Shown here one piece after another: positions 18,431-27,848 of a stretch of 64,000 bases of DNA. The notes beneath the pieces were generated by a model. That model was not told the origin of the DNA. It searched no databases and was given only the letters and a program-made list of their open reading frames with translations. Source of the DNA: Eubacterium sp. AF16-48 (lineage in GTDB: Bacteria; Bacillota; Clostridia; Lachnospirales; Lachnospiraceae); NCBI RefSeq assembly GCF_003479405.1, contig NZ_QUHB01000002.1, forward strand, positions 1 to 64,000. Direction: 5' to 3'. How positions within the stretch are numbered: the first letter of the stretch is position 1; each line of letters opens with the position of its first letter. Both the position numbers and the translations under genes were made by a program.

Positions 18431-19528
18431 ATGGAAAAAGTAAAATTACCATTATTAAATGATGAAGGATATTATGAAATAAGAATAGAAAGCATAGGTG
18501 GTTTAGGAGCTAACCTTTGCGGAAAAATGTTAGGAGAACTGGCACTAAAGTTTTTGGGACTTAATAGTGCCGGTTTTTCAAGTTATGGCTCAGAAAAAAC
18601 AGGTACTCCTGTAAAGGCATATGTAAGATATTGCAGAAAGGATATGGAAATCAGGCTAAATTCACCGGTTAAAAGACCTCATATGCTCTGCATATTCCAT
18701 GAGGCATTAATGCAAAATCCTGAGATTTTTAACGGATGTAGTAATGATACGGTTATTGTAATTAATTCTGACATAGCACCTGAAAATATAATTAATTCCT
18801 ACCTTAAGGCAAATGAAATATCCGGGGCAAGGCTGGTATGTGTTCCGGCACTTTCCATAGCCATGGAAACCAAATCGAGAATTAACGTTGTAATGTTAGG
18901 TGCCATGGCAAAAGCAAGCGGTTTTATTCCCATGGAGTGCGTTAATAAAATATGCAGTGAAATATTAGGGGCAAAGTACCCTGATGTGCTGGAAAATAAT
19001 TTGCAGGGAATATATAGAGGATATAATGAAGCCATCCAATGTAATATTCCTAATTATAAGATTACCTCAAATTCAAAAGAAAATGGCAATTCTAAGGGAT
19101 ATGAAAACATGCTTACAGGGGGAGTAAATTTAAGTACGGGAAGCACCATAACTAATGATTTGTCCCCATCCAGGCAAGGGTATATTCCGGTGTTTATAAA
19201 GGAGAGATGCATTAATTGCGGAATGTGCGATGTAACCTGCCCTGATATGGTTTTTCAGTTTGAAAAAGGAACTTATAAGGGGAAGGAAATGATGGTGAAT
19301 AAAGGACTTGATTATTTTCATTGTAAAGGCTGTTTAAGATGCGTGGAAATATGCCCTACCCAGGCTTTAATAAAGGAAAAAGAGAAAGATTATAGTGTGA
19401 AGCCGTGGTTTATTCCCAACATAGAACTTAAGGAAACACCGGATTGTTATGAAAAGACAGGTGCCGACGGATATATTACATCGGAGGCTTTTTTAGATGA
19501 AAAAAGAATAGAAGGGGGAGAAGTTTAA
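18431..19528 (+). CDS. 2-oxoacid:ferredoxin oxidoreductase, fused gamma and delta (4Fe-4S) subunits
   Basis: This 365-residue fusion has residues 1-200 as the gamma (catalytic-gamma) domain (IESIGGLGANLCGKMLGELA, GSEKTGTPVKAYVR). After a linker of about 50 residues comes a bacterial ferredoxin domain with two clusters (CINCGMCDVTCP and CKGCLRCVEICP). It passes electrons from oxidative decarboxylation of a 2-oxoacid to ferredoxin. ATG 18431 is preferred over a TTG at 18416 because GGGGGAG lies between them with proper spacing. The alpha-beta fusion follows after 3 bp. Confidence 0.9.
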   Translation: MEKVKLPLLNDEGYYEIRIESIGGLGANLCGKMLGELALKFLGLNSAGFSSYGSEKTGTPVKAYVRYCRKDMEIRLNSPVKRPHMLCIFHEALMQNPEIFNGCSNDTVIVINSDIAPENIINSYLKANEISGARLVCVPALSIAMETKSRINVVMLGAMAKASGFIPMECVNKICSEILGAKYPDVLENNLQGIYRGYNEAIQCNIPNYKITSNSKENGNSKGYENMLTGGVNLSTGSTITNDLSPSRQGYIPVFIKERCINCGMCDVTCPDMVFQFEKGTYKGKEMMVNKGLDYFHCKGCLRCVEICPTQALIKEKEKDYSVKPWFIPNIELKETPDCYEKTGADGYITSEAFLDEKRIEGGEV

Positions 19529-19531
19529 GAT

Positions 19532-21754
19532 ATGAAGGAACAGGTGGAAAAATATTTATCAGGAAATGAGGCTGCAGCGTTGGCAGTGAAACAAATAGGG
19601 TATGACATAATGGGTTATTACCCAATTACTCCTTCTACTCAAATTGCAGAAAATCTGGATTTAATGGGGGCTAAGGGAGAAGTTGACATAACTATGATTC
19701 CGGCAGAAGGAGAGCATAGTGCAGCAGGAATATGTTACGGAGCATCGGCAGCAGGGGCAAGGGCTTTTAATGCCACAAGTGCCAATGGACTTTTGTATGC
19801 CCTAGAGCAGTTTCCGGTGCAATCAGGTACAAGGTATCCCATGGTAATGAATGTGGCGTGTCGTACGGTTTCGGGGCCTTTATCCATTAAGGGAGACCAT
19901 AGCGACATTATGTTTATGCTAAATACCGGGTGGATTATTCTATTTGCCCATAGTGTGCAGCAGGTTTACGATTTTAATATTATTGCCACTAAATTAGGAG
20001 AAAGTGTCAGCCTGCCGGTGGTAGTGGCATATGACGGCTTTTTTACCAGCCATCAGAAAAAACGAAGCTATAGCTTCAAATCAGATGAAGACGTAAAGAA
20101 TTTTGTGGGAAAAAAGAAGGAAAAACATGATTTATTAGACCTTGAAAATCCCATAACCATTGGTTCATACATGAATGAGCCTGATTTAATAAATAACAGA
20201 TTTCAGTTGTATGAGGCAGTGACCTTAGCAGGAAAGAGACTTGATGAAATATTTAAAAGCTATGAAAATTTATCACAACGACATTATGAAATGGTGGAGG
20301 AGTATAAGGTAAAGGATGCTGAAATTGTTATGATACTGTTAGGCTCTGCCTTTGACACAGTTACAGTGGCAGTTGATAAATTAAGAAAAGAGGGAATAAA
20401 AGCAGGCGTCATTACCCTTGATGTAATCCGCCCCTTTCCCATTGATGAAGTTGTTAAAAGGGTTAAAGATAAATGTAAAATACTTGTGGCAGACAGACAG
20501 GACAGCTATGGGGCTAATGGGGGAAATCTATCCTTAGAAGTTAGGGCGGCATTTCAAAGAAAAAAGAAAAATGTGGAAATTAAATCAGTGGTATATGGCT
20601 TAGGTGGTATTGACTTTGACGTATCTGATGGAAGATGGCTTTTGGAGCAATATGATAATCTCCCTGATTTTAGTTATTATGGCGTAACAAAAGGCGGCAA
20701 AGAAAAAGTACAGGATAATCTTCTTAAAAAGATAGATAAAGAAAGAACAATGTTAGGCATTACGGAAGTAAAAAATACCGGAGAGGGTTTAATGGTAAAG
20801 GGGGGACAGATTAATGCCACAACGGCAATGCCTGATAGAATTGCACCGGGACATGGAGCCTGTCCGGGGTGCGGAATATTAGTAAATTTAAATCTTCTTC
20901 TTAGGGCAATTGAAGACCCGGTGGTGCTTTTGTTTCAGACAGGCTGTGGAATGATTATAACCACTGCATATCCTAAAACATCTTTCAGGGTTCCTTATAT
21001 TCATAATCTTTTTCAAAACGGGGCTGCCACCATGAGCGGAATAGTAGAAGCCTGTAAAAGAAGACAGGAGAAAGGGGAAATACCTAAAGGAGACATTGTT
21101 TTTATAATGGTAACCGGCGATGGAGGCATGGATATAGGTATGGGGTCAGCCATTGGAACAGCCTTAAGAGGCCATAACATGATTATATTTGAGTATGATA
21201 ATGGAGGATACATGAATACCGGCTACCAGTTGTCTTATTCTACTCCTAAAGGGGCAAAAAGTGCTACATCCCATGTGGGACCTCTTCAATACGGAAAGAC
21301 ATTTTTTAATAAGGACATGCCGGAAATAATGGCAGCGGCTAATATTCCTTACGTGGCAACGGTGGCAGAGTGCAATCCTAAGGATTTTATTACTAAGGCT
21401 GCAAAGGCGGCGTATTATGCCAAAAATCAGGGAATGGCATATATAAAAGCACTATCAGCCTGTCCTCTCAATTGGAATGACAACCCTGCCACAGAAAGGG
21501 CGGTTATAGAAGCAGCAGTGAATTGTGGATATTTTCCATTATATGAAGTGGAGAAGGGAATTACTAAACTTAATTATAATCATGAAAACAGCAACAAAAA
21601 AATGCCTGTAAAACAGTGGTTTTCCATGATGGGAAGAACCAGGCATTTAGTAAAAGAGGAATATAGTAGTGTAGTTGAGGAAATTCAAAAAGAAATTGAT
21701 GAAAGGTTTAGAAAACTAAAGGAAAAATCAGTTTCCATAAACATAAAAATGTGA
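19532..21754 (+). CDS. 2-oxoacid:ferredoxin oxidoreductase, fused alpha and beta subunits
   Basis: This 740-residue fusion has the alpha part first (residues 1-390: GNEAAALAVKQIGYDIMGYYPITPSTQ, EGEHSAAGICYGASAAGARAF and a transketolase C domain with LGSAFDTV). The TPP-binding beta part follows (about 440-720: PGHGACPGCG, GDGGMDIGMG, YDNGGYMNTGYQLS). Together with the preceding gene it forms a two-polypeptide enzyme. The closest families are the indolepyruvate/branched-chain or pyruvate/2-oxoglutarate types, and I cannot assign the substrate. It links amino-acid or central-carbon oxidation to ferredoxin reduction in anaerobes. Confidence 0.88.
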   Translation: MKEQVEKYLSGNEAAALAVKQIGYDIMGYYPITPSTQIAENLDLMGAKGEVDITMIPAEGEHSAAGICYGASAAGARAFNATSANGLLYALEQFPVQSGTRYPMVMNVACRTVSGPLSIKGDHSDIMFMLNTGWIILFAHSVQQVYDFNIIATKLGESVSLPVVVAYDGFFTSHQKKRSYSFKSDEDVKNFVGKKKEKHDLLDLENPITIGSYMNEPDLINNRFQLYEAVTLAGKRLDEIFKSYENLSQRHYEMVEEYKVKDAEIVMILLGSAFDTVTVAVDKLRKEGIKAGVITLDVIRPFPIDEVVKRVKDKCKILVADRQDSYGANGGNLSLEVRAAFQRKKKNVEIKSVVYGLGGIDFDVSDGRWLLEQYDNLPDFSYYGVTKGGKEKVQDNLLKKIDKERTMLGITEVKNTGEGLMVKGGQINATTAMPDRIAPGHGACPGCGILVNLNLLLRAIEDPVVLLFQTGCGMIITTAYPKTSFRVPYIHNLFQNGAATMSGIVEACKRRQEKGEIPKGDIVFIMVTGDGGMDIGMGSAIGTALRGHNMIIFEYDNGGYMNTGYQLSYSTPKGAKSATSHVGPLQYGKTFFNKDMPEIMAAANIPYVATVAECNPKDFITKAAKAAYYAKNQGMAYIKALSACPLNWNDNPATERAVIEAAVNCGYFPLYEVEKGITKLNYNHENSNKKMPVKQWFSMMGRTRHLVKEEYSSVVEEIQKEIDERFRKLKEKSVSINIKM

Positions 21755-21792
21755 TACACTAAAGTCTGATAAAAAACCAAAAGAGGAATATT

Positions 21793-22431
21793 ATGGATAT
21801 TTATTACTTTAATATTACACCTTTAAGAAATAAATTTATCTTTGAAAGGAATTTAAGTAAGGTAAGTAAGAAACGTCAGGAGAAAATTGCCAGACTTAAA
21901 AGAAACGATGACAAATTAAGGTGTTTAGGAGCAGGGCTTCTAATTGAATTTATAAAAGAAAAGTATAATATAAATGACGAAATAGTAATTGATAAATTTG
22001 GAAAACCTCATTTTTTGAGAACTAAGGATTCTTTTAATATTTCACATTCAGGAAATTATGTGGTTATAGCAGTTTCAAGGTTTAATATTGGAATTGATAT
22101 TCAGAGAATGGAAAAAAACAATCAGCTAGTGGCTGAGCGGAATTTCCACCAAAATGAATGTACCTATATAAACGAGGGAGAAGATGAAAATGTTAAAACC
22201 CAGAGGTTTTATGAGGTTTGGACAGTTAAGGAAGCCTATTTGAAAAATGTAGGTATAGGTCTTAGAAAACCTCTTAATTCTTTTGAAGTAAATTTTGCCG
22301 AAGGAAAGGCAAAGATTATGGATAATCCGGGATATGAGATTTTACAGATGAAATTAGATGAAAGATATATTATGTCTGTTTGTGCAGATATAAGGGATAA
22401 GGAACTTAATATAGAAGAAGTTGCATTTTAA
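21793..22431 (+). CDS. 4'-phosphopantetheinyl transferase superfamily protein
   Basis: This 212-residue Sfp-type enzyme transfers phosphopantetheine from CoA to carrier proteins. Motifs are KPHFLRTKDSFNISHSGNYVVIAV, the Mg-binding GIDIQRMEK and WTVKEAYLKNVGIGL. It starts 38 bp after the oxidoreductase with AAGAGG as ribosome binding site. No carrier protein or synthase is nearby, so the target is unknown. It could be the general fatty-acid ACP or a peptide synthetase elsewhere. Confidence 0.88.
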   Translation: MDIYYFNITPLRNKFIFERNLSKVSKKRQEKIARLKRNDDKLRCLGAGLLIEFIKEKYNINDEIVIDKFGKPHFLRTKDSFNISHSGNYVVIAVSRFNIGIDIQRMEKNNQLVAERNFHQNECTYINEGEDENVKTQRFYEVWTVKEAYLKNVGIGLRKPLNSFEVNFAEGKAKIMDNPGYEILQMKLDERYIMSVCADIRDKELNIEEVAF

Positions 22432-22471
22432 AAAAGTTTTCACTTTAATTTACATTAAGGTGAAAACTTTT
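22432..22471. terminator. Bidirectional terminator between convergent genes
   Basis: AAAAGTTTTCAC-T-TTAA (22432-22448) pairs with TTAA-G-GTGAAAACTTTT (22455-22471), leaving A and T tracts on both sides. It serves the phosphopantetheinyl transferase (plus) and the methyltransferase (minus). Confidence 0.85.
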
Positions 22472-22508
22472 TGTATAATGGGAAACTCCCATATAGATTT
22501 TATATTCT

Positions 22509-23369
22509 TTAATTCTCCCAGCGACCGGAGGCTCCACATGGAAGCACCAATCCGTTAGATGTTACATTAAGTCCGATTTCATCGGCAGTAACGTGACCAC
22601 CAAATTTTTTTACAATGGCTGTATTAATCATATAACTTAAAACTGCCGGCTGTAATCCGGTGGTATATGAATTTATAAGGAAGAAAAGAGGGTCATCGCT
22701 TAAAATGTTAGTACACAGTTCAATAAATGGAAAAATATTCTCCTCTATTTTCCATGTTTCTCCTTTAGGGCCTCTTCCGTAGGAAGGAGGGTCCATAATA
22801 ATGGCATCGTATTTGTTCCCACGTCTTATTTCACGTTCCACAAACTTTACACAGTCATCTACTAACCATCTTACAGGGCGGTCTGCTAAATTAGACGAAA
22901 CAGCATTTTCCTTCGCCCAGGTTACCATACCCTTTGATGCATCTACGTGAGTAACCATGGCACCGGCTTCAAGGGCTGCCAAAGTGGCACCACCTGTGTA
23001 GGCAAAAAGATTTAAAACCTTAACCGGTCTGTTGGCGTTTTTTATTTTTTCAGAAAACCAGTCCCAGTTAGTTGCCTGCTCTGGGAAAAGCCCTGTATGC
23101 TTAAAACTAAAAGGCTTAAGGTTAAATGTAAGGTTCTTATAATTAATAGTCCACTGCTCAGGCAAATCAAAGAAATCCCATTGACCGCCACCTTTGTTGC
23201 TGCGGTGATAATGTCCGTTTAATTTTTCCCATCTATAATCTTTCTTAGGAGTATTCCAGATAACCTGAGGGTCAGGTCTTAACAAAATGTAATCTCCCCA
23301 ACGCTCAAGCTTCTCTCCTGAAGAAGTATCAATAACTTCATAATCTTTCCAATTATCTGCTATCCACAT
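22509..23369 (-). CDS. Class I SAM-dependent methyltransferase (COG1092-like)
   Basis: This 286-residue protein has a short N-terminal domain (YILLRPDPQVIW), then a Rossmann methyltransferase with NLFAYTGGATLAALEAGA as SAM loop, THVDASKGMVTWAKEN and the catalytic IIMDPPSYGRGP. The DPPS/Y motif and overall plan resemble RlmI/RlmL-type rRNA cytosine methyltransferases, but the PUA domain of RlmI is missing, so the RNA target is unsure. It reads toward the convergent terminator. GGAGG precedes the ATG. Confidence 0.85.
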   Translation of the reverse strand: MWIADNWKDYEVIDTSSGEKLERWGDYILLRPDPQVIWNTPKKDYRWEKLNGHYHRSNKGGGQWDFFDLPEQWTINYKNLTFNLKPFSFKHTGLFPEQATNWDWFSEKIKNANRPVKVLNLFAYTGGATLAALEAGAMVTHVDASKGMVTWAKENAVSSNLADRPVRWLVDDCVKFVEREIRRGNKYDAIIMDPPSYGRGPKGETWKIEENIFPFIELCTNILSDDPLFFLINSYTTGLQPAVLSYMINTAIVKKFGGHVTADEIGLNVTSNGLVLPCGASGRWEN

Positions 23370-23417
23370 AACGTATTTCCTCCTATTATAATAGTAGGTT
23401 TAAATCAACCGGATATA

Positions 23418-23446
23418 TATTAACATAATAATGATATGAGTGTCAA
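23418..23446 (-). promoter_or_regulatory. Promoter of the methyltransferase gene
   Basis: On the minus strand TTGACA (23446-23441) and TTAATA (23423-23418) are 17 bp apart, about 50 bp before the start codon. Confidence 0.55.
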
Positions 23447-23487
23447 AAGTAAATTTGTTGCCCATTGAGGCAATGGAATTGGAAGAA

Positions 23488-23656
23488 TCAAAATGACTTT
23501 GTCATACAGGGATAATTCATTTTTTTACACTGATAGTAAAAAATCCCATCTACCTGATGCATTTGGGCATATGAAATTAGCTTCCACCAATCCACATTTC
23601 TTTCTATAACAGTCTTTCGTTTGTTTAAATGATCTGCAAGTATTTTTATAAATATC
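23488..23656 (-). pseudogene. Possible remnant of a nucleotidyltransferase-like gene
   Basis: The minus strand is open for about 55 codons between stops and reads ADHLNKRKTVIERNVDWWK followed by LISYAQMHQVDGIFYYQC. This looks protein-like and recalls the helical start of uncharacterised nucleotidyltransferases (PF14907). There is no start codon with a ribosome binding site. Weak call. Confidence 0.3.
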
Positions 23657-23996
23657 TTTTAATGTTGAAAAACTTCCGTTTACAGATTTAAGAGGAACAT
23701 CAGATAAAGTGTATCATATAATATTGGATAATTTTCCTGCGAATGGATTTGACGATAAATTGACACTTACAATTGCTGAAAAGGATAATTGCTCAAAAAA
23801 GTGTGAATTTGAGTTTAGCGTTATTGGATATTGTTATGAAATGATTAATAATGGTGGAATAGCAGCATTAGGATTATCAACTGAAAAACAGCAGGATACG
23901 AAATATTTTCTAAATTCGTTATGTTACTATAATACTTACGCAAATAAATACTTCCAAAATCATCAATATATAAAAGATAATGAAACAAATAAATGA
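23652..23996 (+). pseudogene. 3' remnant of a secreted surface protein gene
   Basis: After TAA at 23649 an open frame of about 115 codons runs NVEKLPFTDLRGTSDKVYHI ... LDNFPANGFDDKLTLTI ... FSVIGYCYEMINN ... FLNSLCYYNTYANKYFQN. The pattern FS..YC...INN ... L..L..Y..YA..YF is the recurring C-terminal module of large Lachnospiraceae secreted proteins. There is no signal peptide, no good start (GTG 23709 lacks a ribosome binding site) and no upstream domains, so it is most likely the tail of a lost gene. Confidence 0.5.
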
Positions 23997-24120
23997 TGTA
24001 TAACAAACGAAGTTTTTTTACAGACCGTTAATACGAGGAATAGACAGTTTAAAAAAACTAAAAAAAGTTTTGGTCTGACTTCCGTTAGACTAAAATTAAA
24101 TTTATACAGTCTAAGATAAG

Positions 24121-24180
24121 AAGTGCGCGAACCTCAATTCCGCTTCGCTGAAATTCGGTTGGGGATTACGCAAGGTATGC
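24121..24180 (-). repeat. Dispersed intergenic repeat, copy 1
   Basis: CTCAATTCCGCTTCGCT at 24133-24149 is the exact reverse complement of 40322-40338. Similarity extends into the flanks (TGCGC before it, TTCG-T-GGG-AT-ACGC after it). It is not coding. Confidence 0.65.
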
Positions 24181-24208
24181 TCCTGTTTTTTACAGTTGTA
24201 AAAAGGGA

Positions 24209-24252
24209 AAAGTCCTACAACCAGTGTAAATATGCTGTTTGTAGGACTTTAT
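24209..24252. terminator. Hairpin, terminator-like
   Basis: AAAGTCCTACAA (near 24209) pairs with TTGTAGGACTTT (ending near 24250) across a 17-nt loop. A and T tracts flank it, so it could work in either direction. It insulates the subtilase gene. Confidence 0.6.
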
Positions 24253-24446
24253 TTATATCAAAGTATGTGGCTGTTTTTGTTTCTTTCGGGTTAAATGTAA
24301 AATTTTTCTGATATTTTTTTGAGAAAAAAGTACACTTTCTAAAAAATAAGGTGCTAGAATTAAAATTTAAATGTGTTAAATTAAGATAGAATATTGAAAT
24401 GTATACTCTAGAGAGGAATGCAACAAAAAAGAAAGGAAAATAAAAA

Positions 24447-27400
24447 ATGATAAGTAGGAAAATAAAAACGTTCAGTCTGATTCTGGCAGTGCTGATGGTG
24501 GTCACTCTGATTGCACCCAAAGCAGATTTTACTGAAAGGCCATCTGTTTCAGGAACAGAAACAGAACTGAAAGAATTTACTGTTAGTGACAAAGATTTAA
24601 AAGAAATTGTTGTCGCAGCAAAAAAAGATGGCAGTAAAGCAGCAGCCAGAGTAAATGAACTAAATGGAAATGATTTTGAGGTGGCAGTGAACAAAATACT
24701 CACGGAATATTATAAAGACGGAAATACAGACTGTTGTAAGGCATTTGAAGAAAATGTAAATGCAAAAGCTGCAGGTATTATAAAGGGATATAAAGAAGCT
24801 GCCAAAGAGAGAAAGAATGCAGACAAACTTTCTTATGAGGCAGGGACATCCATTTTAACTTTTGGTGCGGACATTTCAAAACAGAAAATTAAAGACATTG
24901 TTGCTGATCAGTACGGAGAATGTGAGTATATATATAAATGTACGGATGGAACATATATTGTTAAAGTAAAAAACTCTTTGGGTCTTACAGTGGACAAGGC
25001 AGTTGATGCTTATGGAGCCTATGATGAAACAATGCAGGTTGCAAGAAATGATAAGGTTGAGCAGATTTCGGAAGCATATGAATTGGTGAATGATACATAT
25101 GCGGCAAACCAGTATTATTTAAGAACGATGAAGGTGGTAGATGCATGGCAGTATATCCGAGGCGTCAACCATTCAAAGGTCAAAGTGGCAGTAATAGATG
25201 GTGGCGCAGATTTAAATAGTGCAGACCTTCAGGCAAGTTCAAGTTTGTCGGCAGAAATTTTGAGTGATGGTAGTTATATTCCGTTAAGACAAAGTACATC
25301 TATGTACAATAATAATCATGGCACTGCTGTAGCAGGTGTTCTTGCGGGAACCGCAAATAATGGAACGCAGATTGCAGGAGTCGCAAGCTGTATTAATAAT
25401 GATGTTGCTGAATTAATTAACGTTAAAATTGAGATGTATGTGGATAAGATTGCAGTGGGGCTTGATTATGCCAGACAGGTAGGAGCAAAGGTTGCCAATC
25501 TCAGCCTCGCCCATGAGGGGGCAAACGATGTAGAAGAGGCTGCAATTAATAACTTTGTTGCAGCAGGTGGAACAGTTGTAGCCGGTGCAGGAAACAATGG
25601 ATCTGACGTTGCAACGTATCCATCGGATTATGCAAACACGATTTCCGTAATATCTGTTGATGAGAGTTATAATATTGCAGCAACCAGTAACCGGGGATGG
25701 AATAAGGATATCTGTGCACCGGGGGTAGCAATATATGCACCGAATATAACAGGCTCAGGTTCAGATACCATTGTTGCAGGAGGAACCTCCTTTGCGTCTC
25801 CTATGGTGTCGGCTATTGTAACGATGATGTACAGCGTGAACGCAGGGTTAAATAGTAATACCGTAAAAAATATTCTTATTAATACTGCCAAAGACTTAGG
25901 AGACTCCGGCAGAGATTATACATATGCCTATGGATTTGCAAATGCTTATGCAGCAGTAGTATCCGCAGCAGGTGGTACTGTAGAAGAAACAACAACCACG
26001 GTATCATCTGACACTCCTTCAGGATATACCACTGCAGGAGCAAATTGGACAAATTTGAATTATTGGTCTGTATACTTTGCATCAGATTGGGGTGGTAATC
26101 CGACAGGAAGCTATAAAGATGGTGGTTCCTACAACGACTTTGGAGTTTATGTTAACAAATATAGTGGAGCTGAGTGGGGAGTTCAGATGAAGACTCATAT
26201 ACTTAGCACAACAATAGGAAAAACATACACATGTAAAGTATCTGCAACATTTAATTCGGATATGACAGATACAATTACATTTAAGGATGAGGGGACGCAG
26301 ACAGCAAAAAAATATACACTTGTGAATGGAACTAATAATTTTGAGATTGATTTCACACCGACAGCAGATAATACGCAAATATTTATAGATTTAGGAAAAG
26401 TACCTGCGGGTGGAAATTTTGTAATCACAAGCTTTTCCCTTGAAGAAAAGGAAGAGACGACAACAAAAGTATTTGATGCTTTTGGTATTATAGAGGCTGA
26501 ACAGTTTACTTCCAACCAGGGAGGGGTAGTGGATACAAATAGCAGTGCCAGCGGTGGACATAATATTGGAGGTGTTTCAAATGGAGTATATATGACGTAT
26601 GAAAATGTTAACTTTAATGAAAATGCAAGTGCAATAGAATTTTGTTATTCCAGTCCAACAGGAACAGCTCTTGGAAATGCCGAGATATATGTGGATGATT
26701 TTGATAATAAAGTTGGAACAATTGTTCTTACCAATAATGCTTCGTCGTGGCAGGAATACGGAAATGTTACTGCAAATCTTGACAGCGAAATATCTGCGGG
26801 AAGCCATATAGTATATGTAAAATACGTTACTACAGGTGATTACTATTATGTGGCAAATGTTGATTATTTTAAGTTTATAAAAGAATCGGATATTGTAACA
26901 GAGGAACCAACAACGGAAGAGCCAACAACAGAAAAAATGACGGCGCAGGAAGAAACAACAAAGACTATAAATACAATAAACGGTGGAATAGAAGTAAACG
27001 GATATCAGATAAGTGCCACAACAAAGGGTATGCGCGTGGTTTATTCTGTGGATAGTGAAATTAATGGAAAAGAAGTTGTAAGTTCAGGACTGATATATTC
27101 TCTGGCAGATTATGTGGATGCATCGGAACTGTATGTAGGAAGTTCAAGTTATTATGTATGCAGTTATGAAAGTACATCTGCGGGCAAGTCAGATAGAGTG
27201 TTTTCGGATTCGGATATTGCTACAAGTTATGCAATGACAATGAAATTTGCTGCAGGTACAGCTCCAGAGTATAGTGATAAATGGAGAATCCGTGCATATG
27301 CAAAACTATCCGATGGAACTTATGTATATACAGATTCATATACATATACGATTTATGATGTGGCTGATATATTATATCAGGGATGTAAGATGAATTCAAA

Positions 27401-27500
27401 AGAGCATCATGAATACTTATATAATGATATTTTATCAGTAGTGAACAAGGAGTATAAGACAAAAGATTACGACTGGAGCAGTACAGTTGTGAAAGGATAA
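24447..27500 (+). CDS. Large secreted subtilisin-like serine protease (S8) with carbohydrate-binding modules
   Basis: This 1017-residue protein has a signal peptide (cleavage near APKA), a propeptide of about 180 residues and a subtilase domain. The triad is Asp in VAVIDGGADL (near 250), His in NNNHGTAVAG (near 291) and Ser in GGTSFASPM (near 447). Next come a beta-sandwich module similar to CBM4/9 (about 525-675), a CBM6-like module (about 680-815: IIEAEQFTSNQGG ... VDYFKFIKE) and a PTTEEPTTE linker. A C-terminal domain of about 165 residues (from 850) is shared with the chitinase at 2165. It probably processes proteins at polysaccharide or wall surfaces. Confidence 0.92.
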   Translation: MISRKIKTFSLILAVLMVVTLIAPKADFTERPSVSGTETELKEFTVSDKDLKEIVVAAKKDGSKAAARVNELNGNDFEVAVNKILTEYYKDGNTDCCKAFEENVNAKAAGIIKGYKEAAKERKNADKLSYEAGTSILTFGADISKQKIKDIVADQYGECEYIYKCTDGTYIVKVKNSLGLTVDKAVDAYGAYDETMQVARNDKVEQISEAYELVNDTYAANQYYLRTMKVVDAWQYIRGVNHSKVKVAVIDGGADLNSADLQASSSLSAEILSDGSYIPLRQSTSMYNNNHGTAVAGVLAGTANNGTQIAGVASCINNDVAELINVKIEMYVDKIAVGLDYARQVGAKVANLSLAHEGANDVEEAAINNFVAAGGTVVAGAGNNGSDVATYPSDYANTISVISVDESYNIAATSNRGWNKDICAPGVAIYAPNITGSGSDTIVAGGTSFASPMVSAIVTMMYSVNAGLNSNTVKNILINTAKDLGDSGRDYTYAYGFANAYAAVVSAAGGTVEETTTTVSSDTPSGYTTAGANWTNLNYWSVYFASDWGGNPTGSYKDGGSYNDFGVYVNKYSGAEWGVQMKTHILSTTIGKTYTCKVSATFNSDMTDTITFKDEGTQTAKKYTLVNGTNNFEIDFTPTADNTQIFIDLGKVPAGGNFVITSFSLEEKEETTTKVFDAFGIIEAEQFTSNQGGVVDTNSSASGGHNIGGVSNGVYMTYENVNFNENASAIEFCYSSPTGTALGNAEIYVDDFDNKVGTIVLTNNASSWQEYGNVTANLDSEISAGSHIVYVKYVTTGDYYYVANVDYFKFIKESDIVTEEPTTEEPTTEKMTAQEETTKTINTINGGIEVNGYQISATTKGMRVVYSVDSEINGKEVVSSGLIYSLADYVDASELYVGSSSYYVCSYESTSAGKSDRVFSDSDIATSYAMTMKFAAGTAPEYSDKWRIRAYAKLSDGTYVYTDSYTYTIYDVADILYQGCKMNSKEHHEYLYNDILSVVNKEYKTKDYDWSSTVVKG

Positions 27501-27517
27501 GTGTTGATTTTTATATG

Positions 27518-27555
27518 GCATCTCTCTAAGATTTAGAGGGATGCTAATTTTTCAT
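27518..27555 (+). terminator. Terminator after the subtilase gene
   Basis: GCATC-CTCTAA (27518-27529) pairs with TTAGAG-GATGC (27533-27544), followed by a T-rich run. Confidence 0.8.
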
Positions 27556-27585
27556 ATTTTTTATGGAAAAAAATTGGAATAGGGG

Positions 27586-27614
27586 TTGATTTTTGAAACA
27601 GTGTATGCTAAACT
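27586..27614 (+). promoter_or_regulatory. Probable promoter of the S10 ribosomal operon
   Basis: TTGATT (27586-27591), a 17-bp spacer and TAAACT (27609-27614). The transcript would carry a leader of about 225 nt. Confidence 0.6.
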
Positions 27615-27619
27615 GTTCC

Positions 27620-27848
27620 TTGCTGTGACATTGATAGCGTAGAAGCGAGAGGTTGCTGCACCAGATGCAGGTTTTCCGTGGAGCGAATGTCAAGTTAGAA
27701 AACTGGCGACAAGTCACTGTACAAAAATCAGTCCACCGAGGTAGTGGAAACACCGTGTTTATGGCCCTTTGATTTGGGACACACACGGAAAGGTTGTACG
27801 GTCACCGCTTGTCGTGCTAAATAGTACGAAAAGGAGGCGGCTTTTTTT
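27620..27848 (+). promoter_or_regulatory. Long untranslated leader of the S10 operon
   Basis: No credible ORF is present. The stretch is GC-richer than its surroundings and contains short complementary segments, for example GTGTTTCCAC-type runs around 27740-27760. By analogy with other bacteria it may carry autoregulation by an operon-encoded ribosomal protein. The ligand is not known here. Confidence 0.45.

Noticed and set aside
24123..24311. Plus-strand frame of 62 codons before the subtilase
   Set aside because: It runs through the dispersed repeat and the terminator hairpin, so coding is unlikely.
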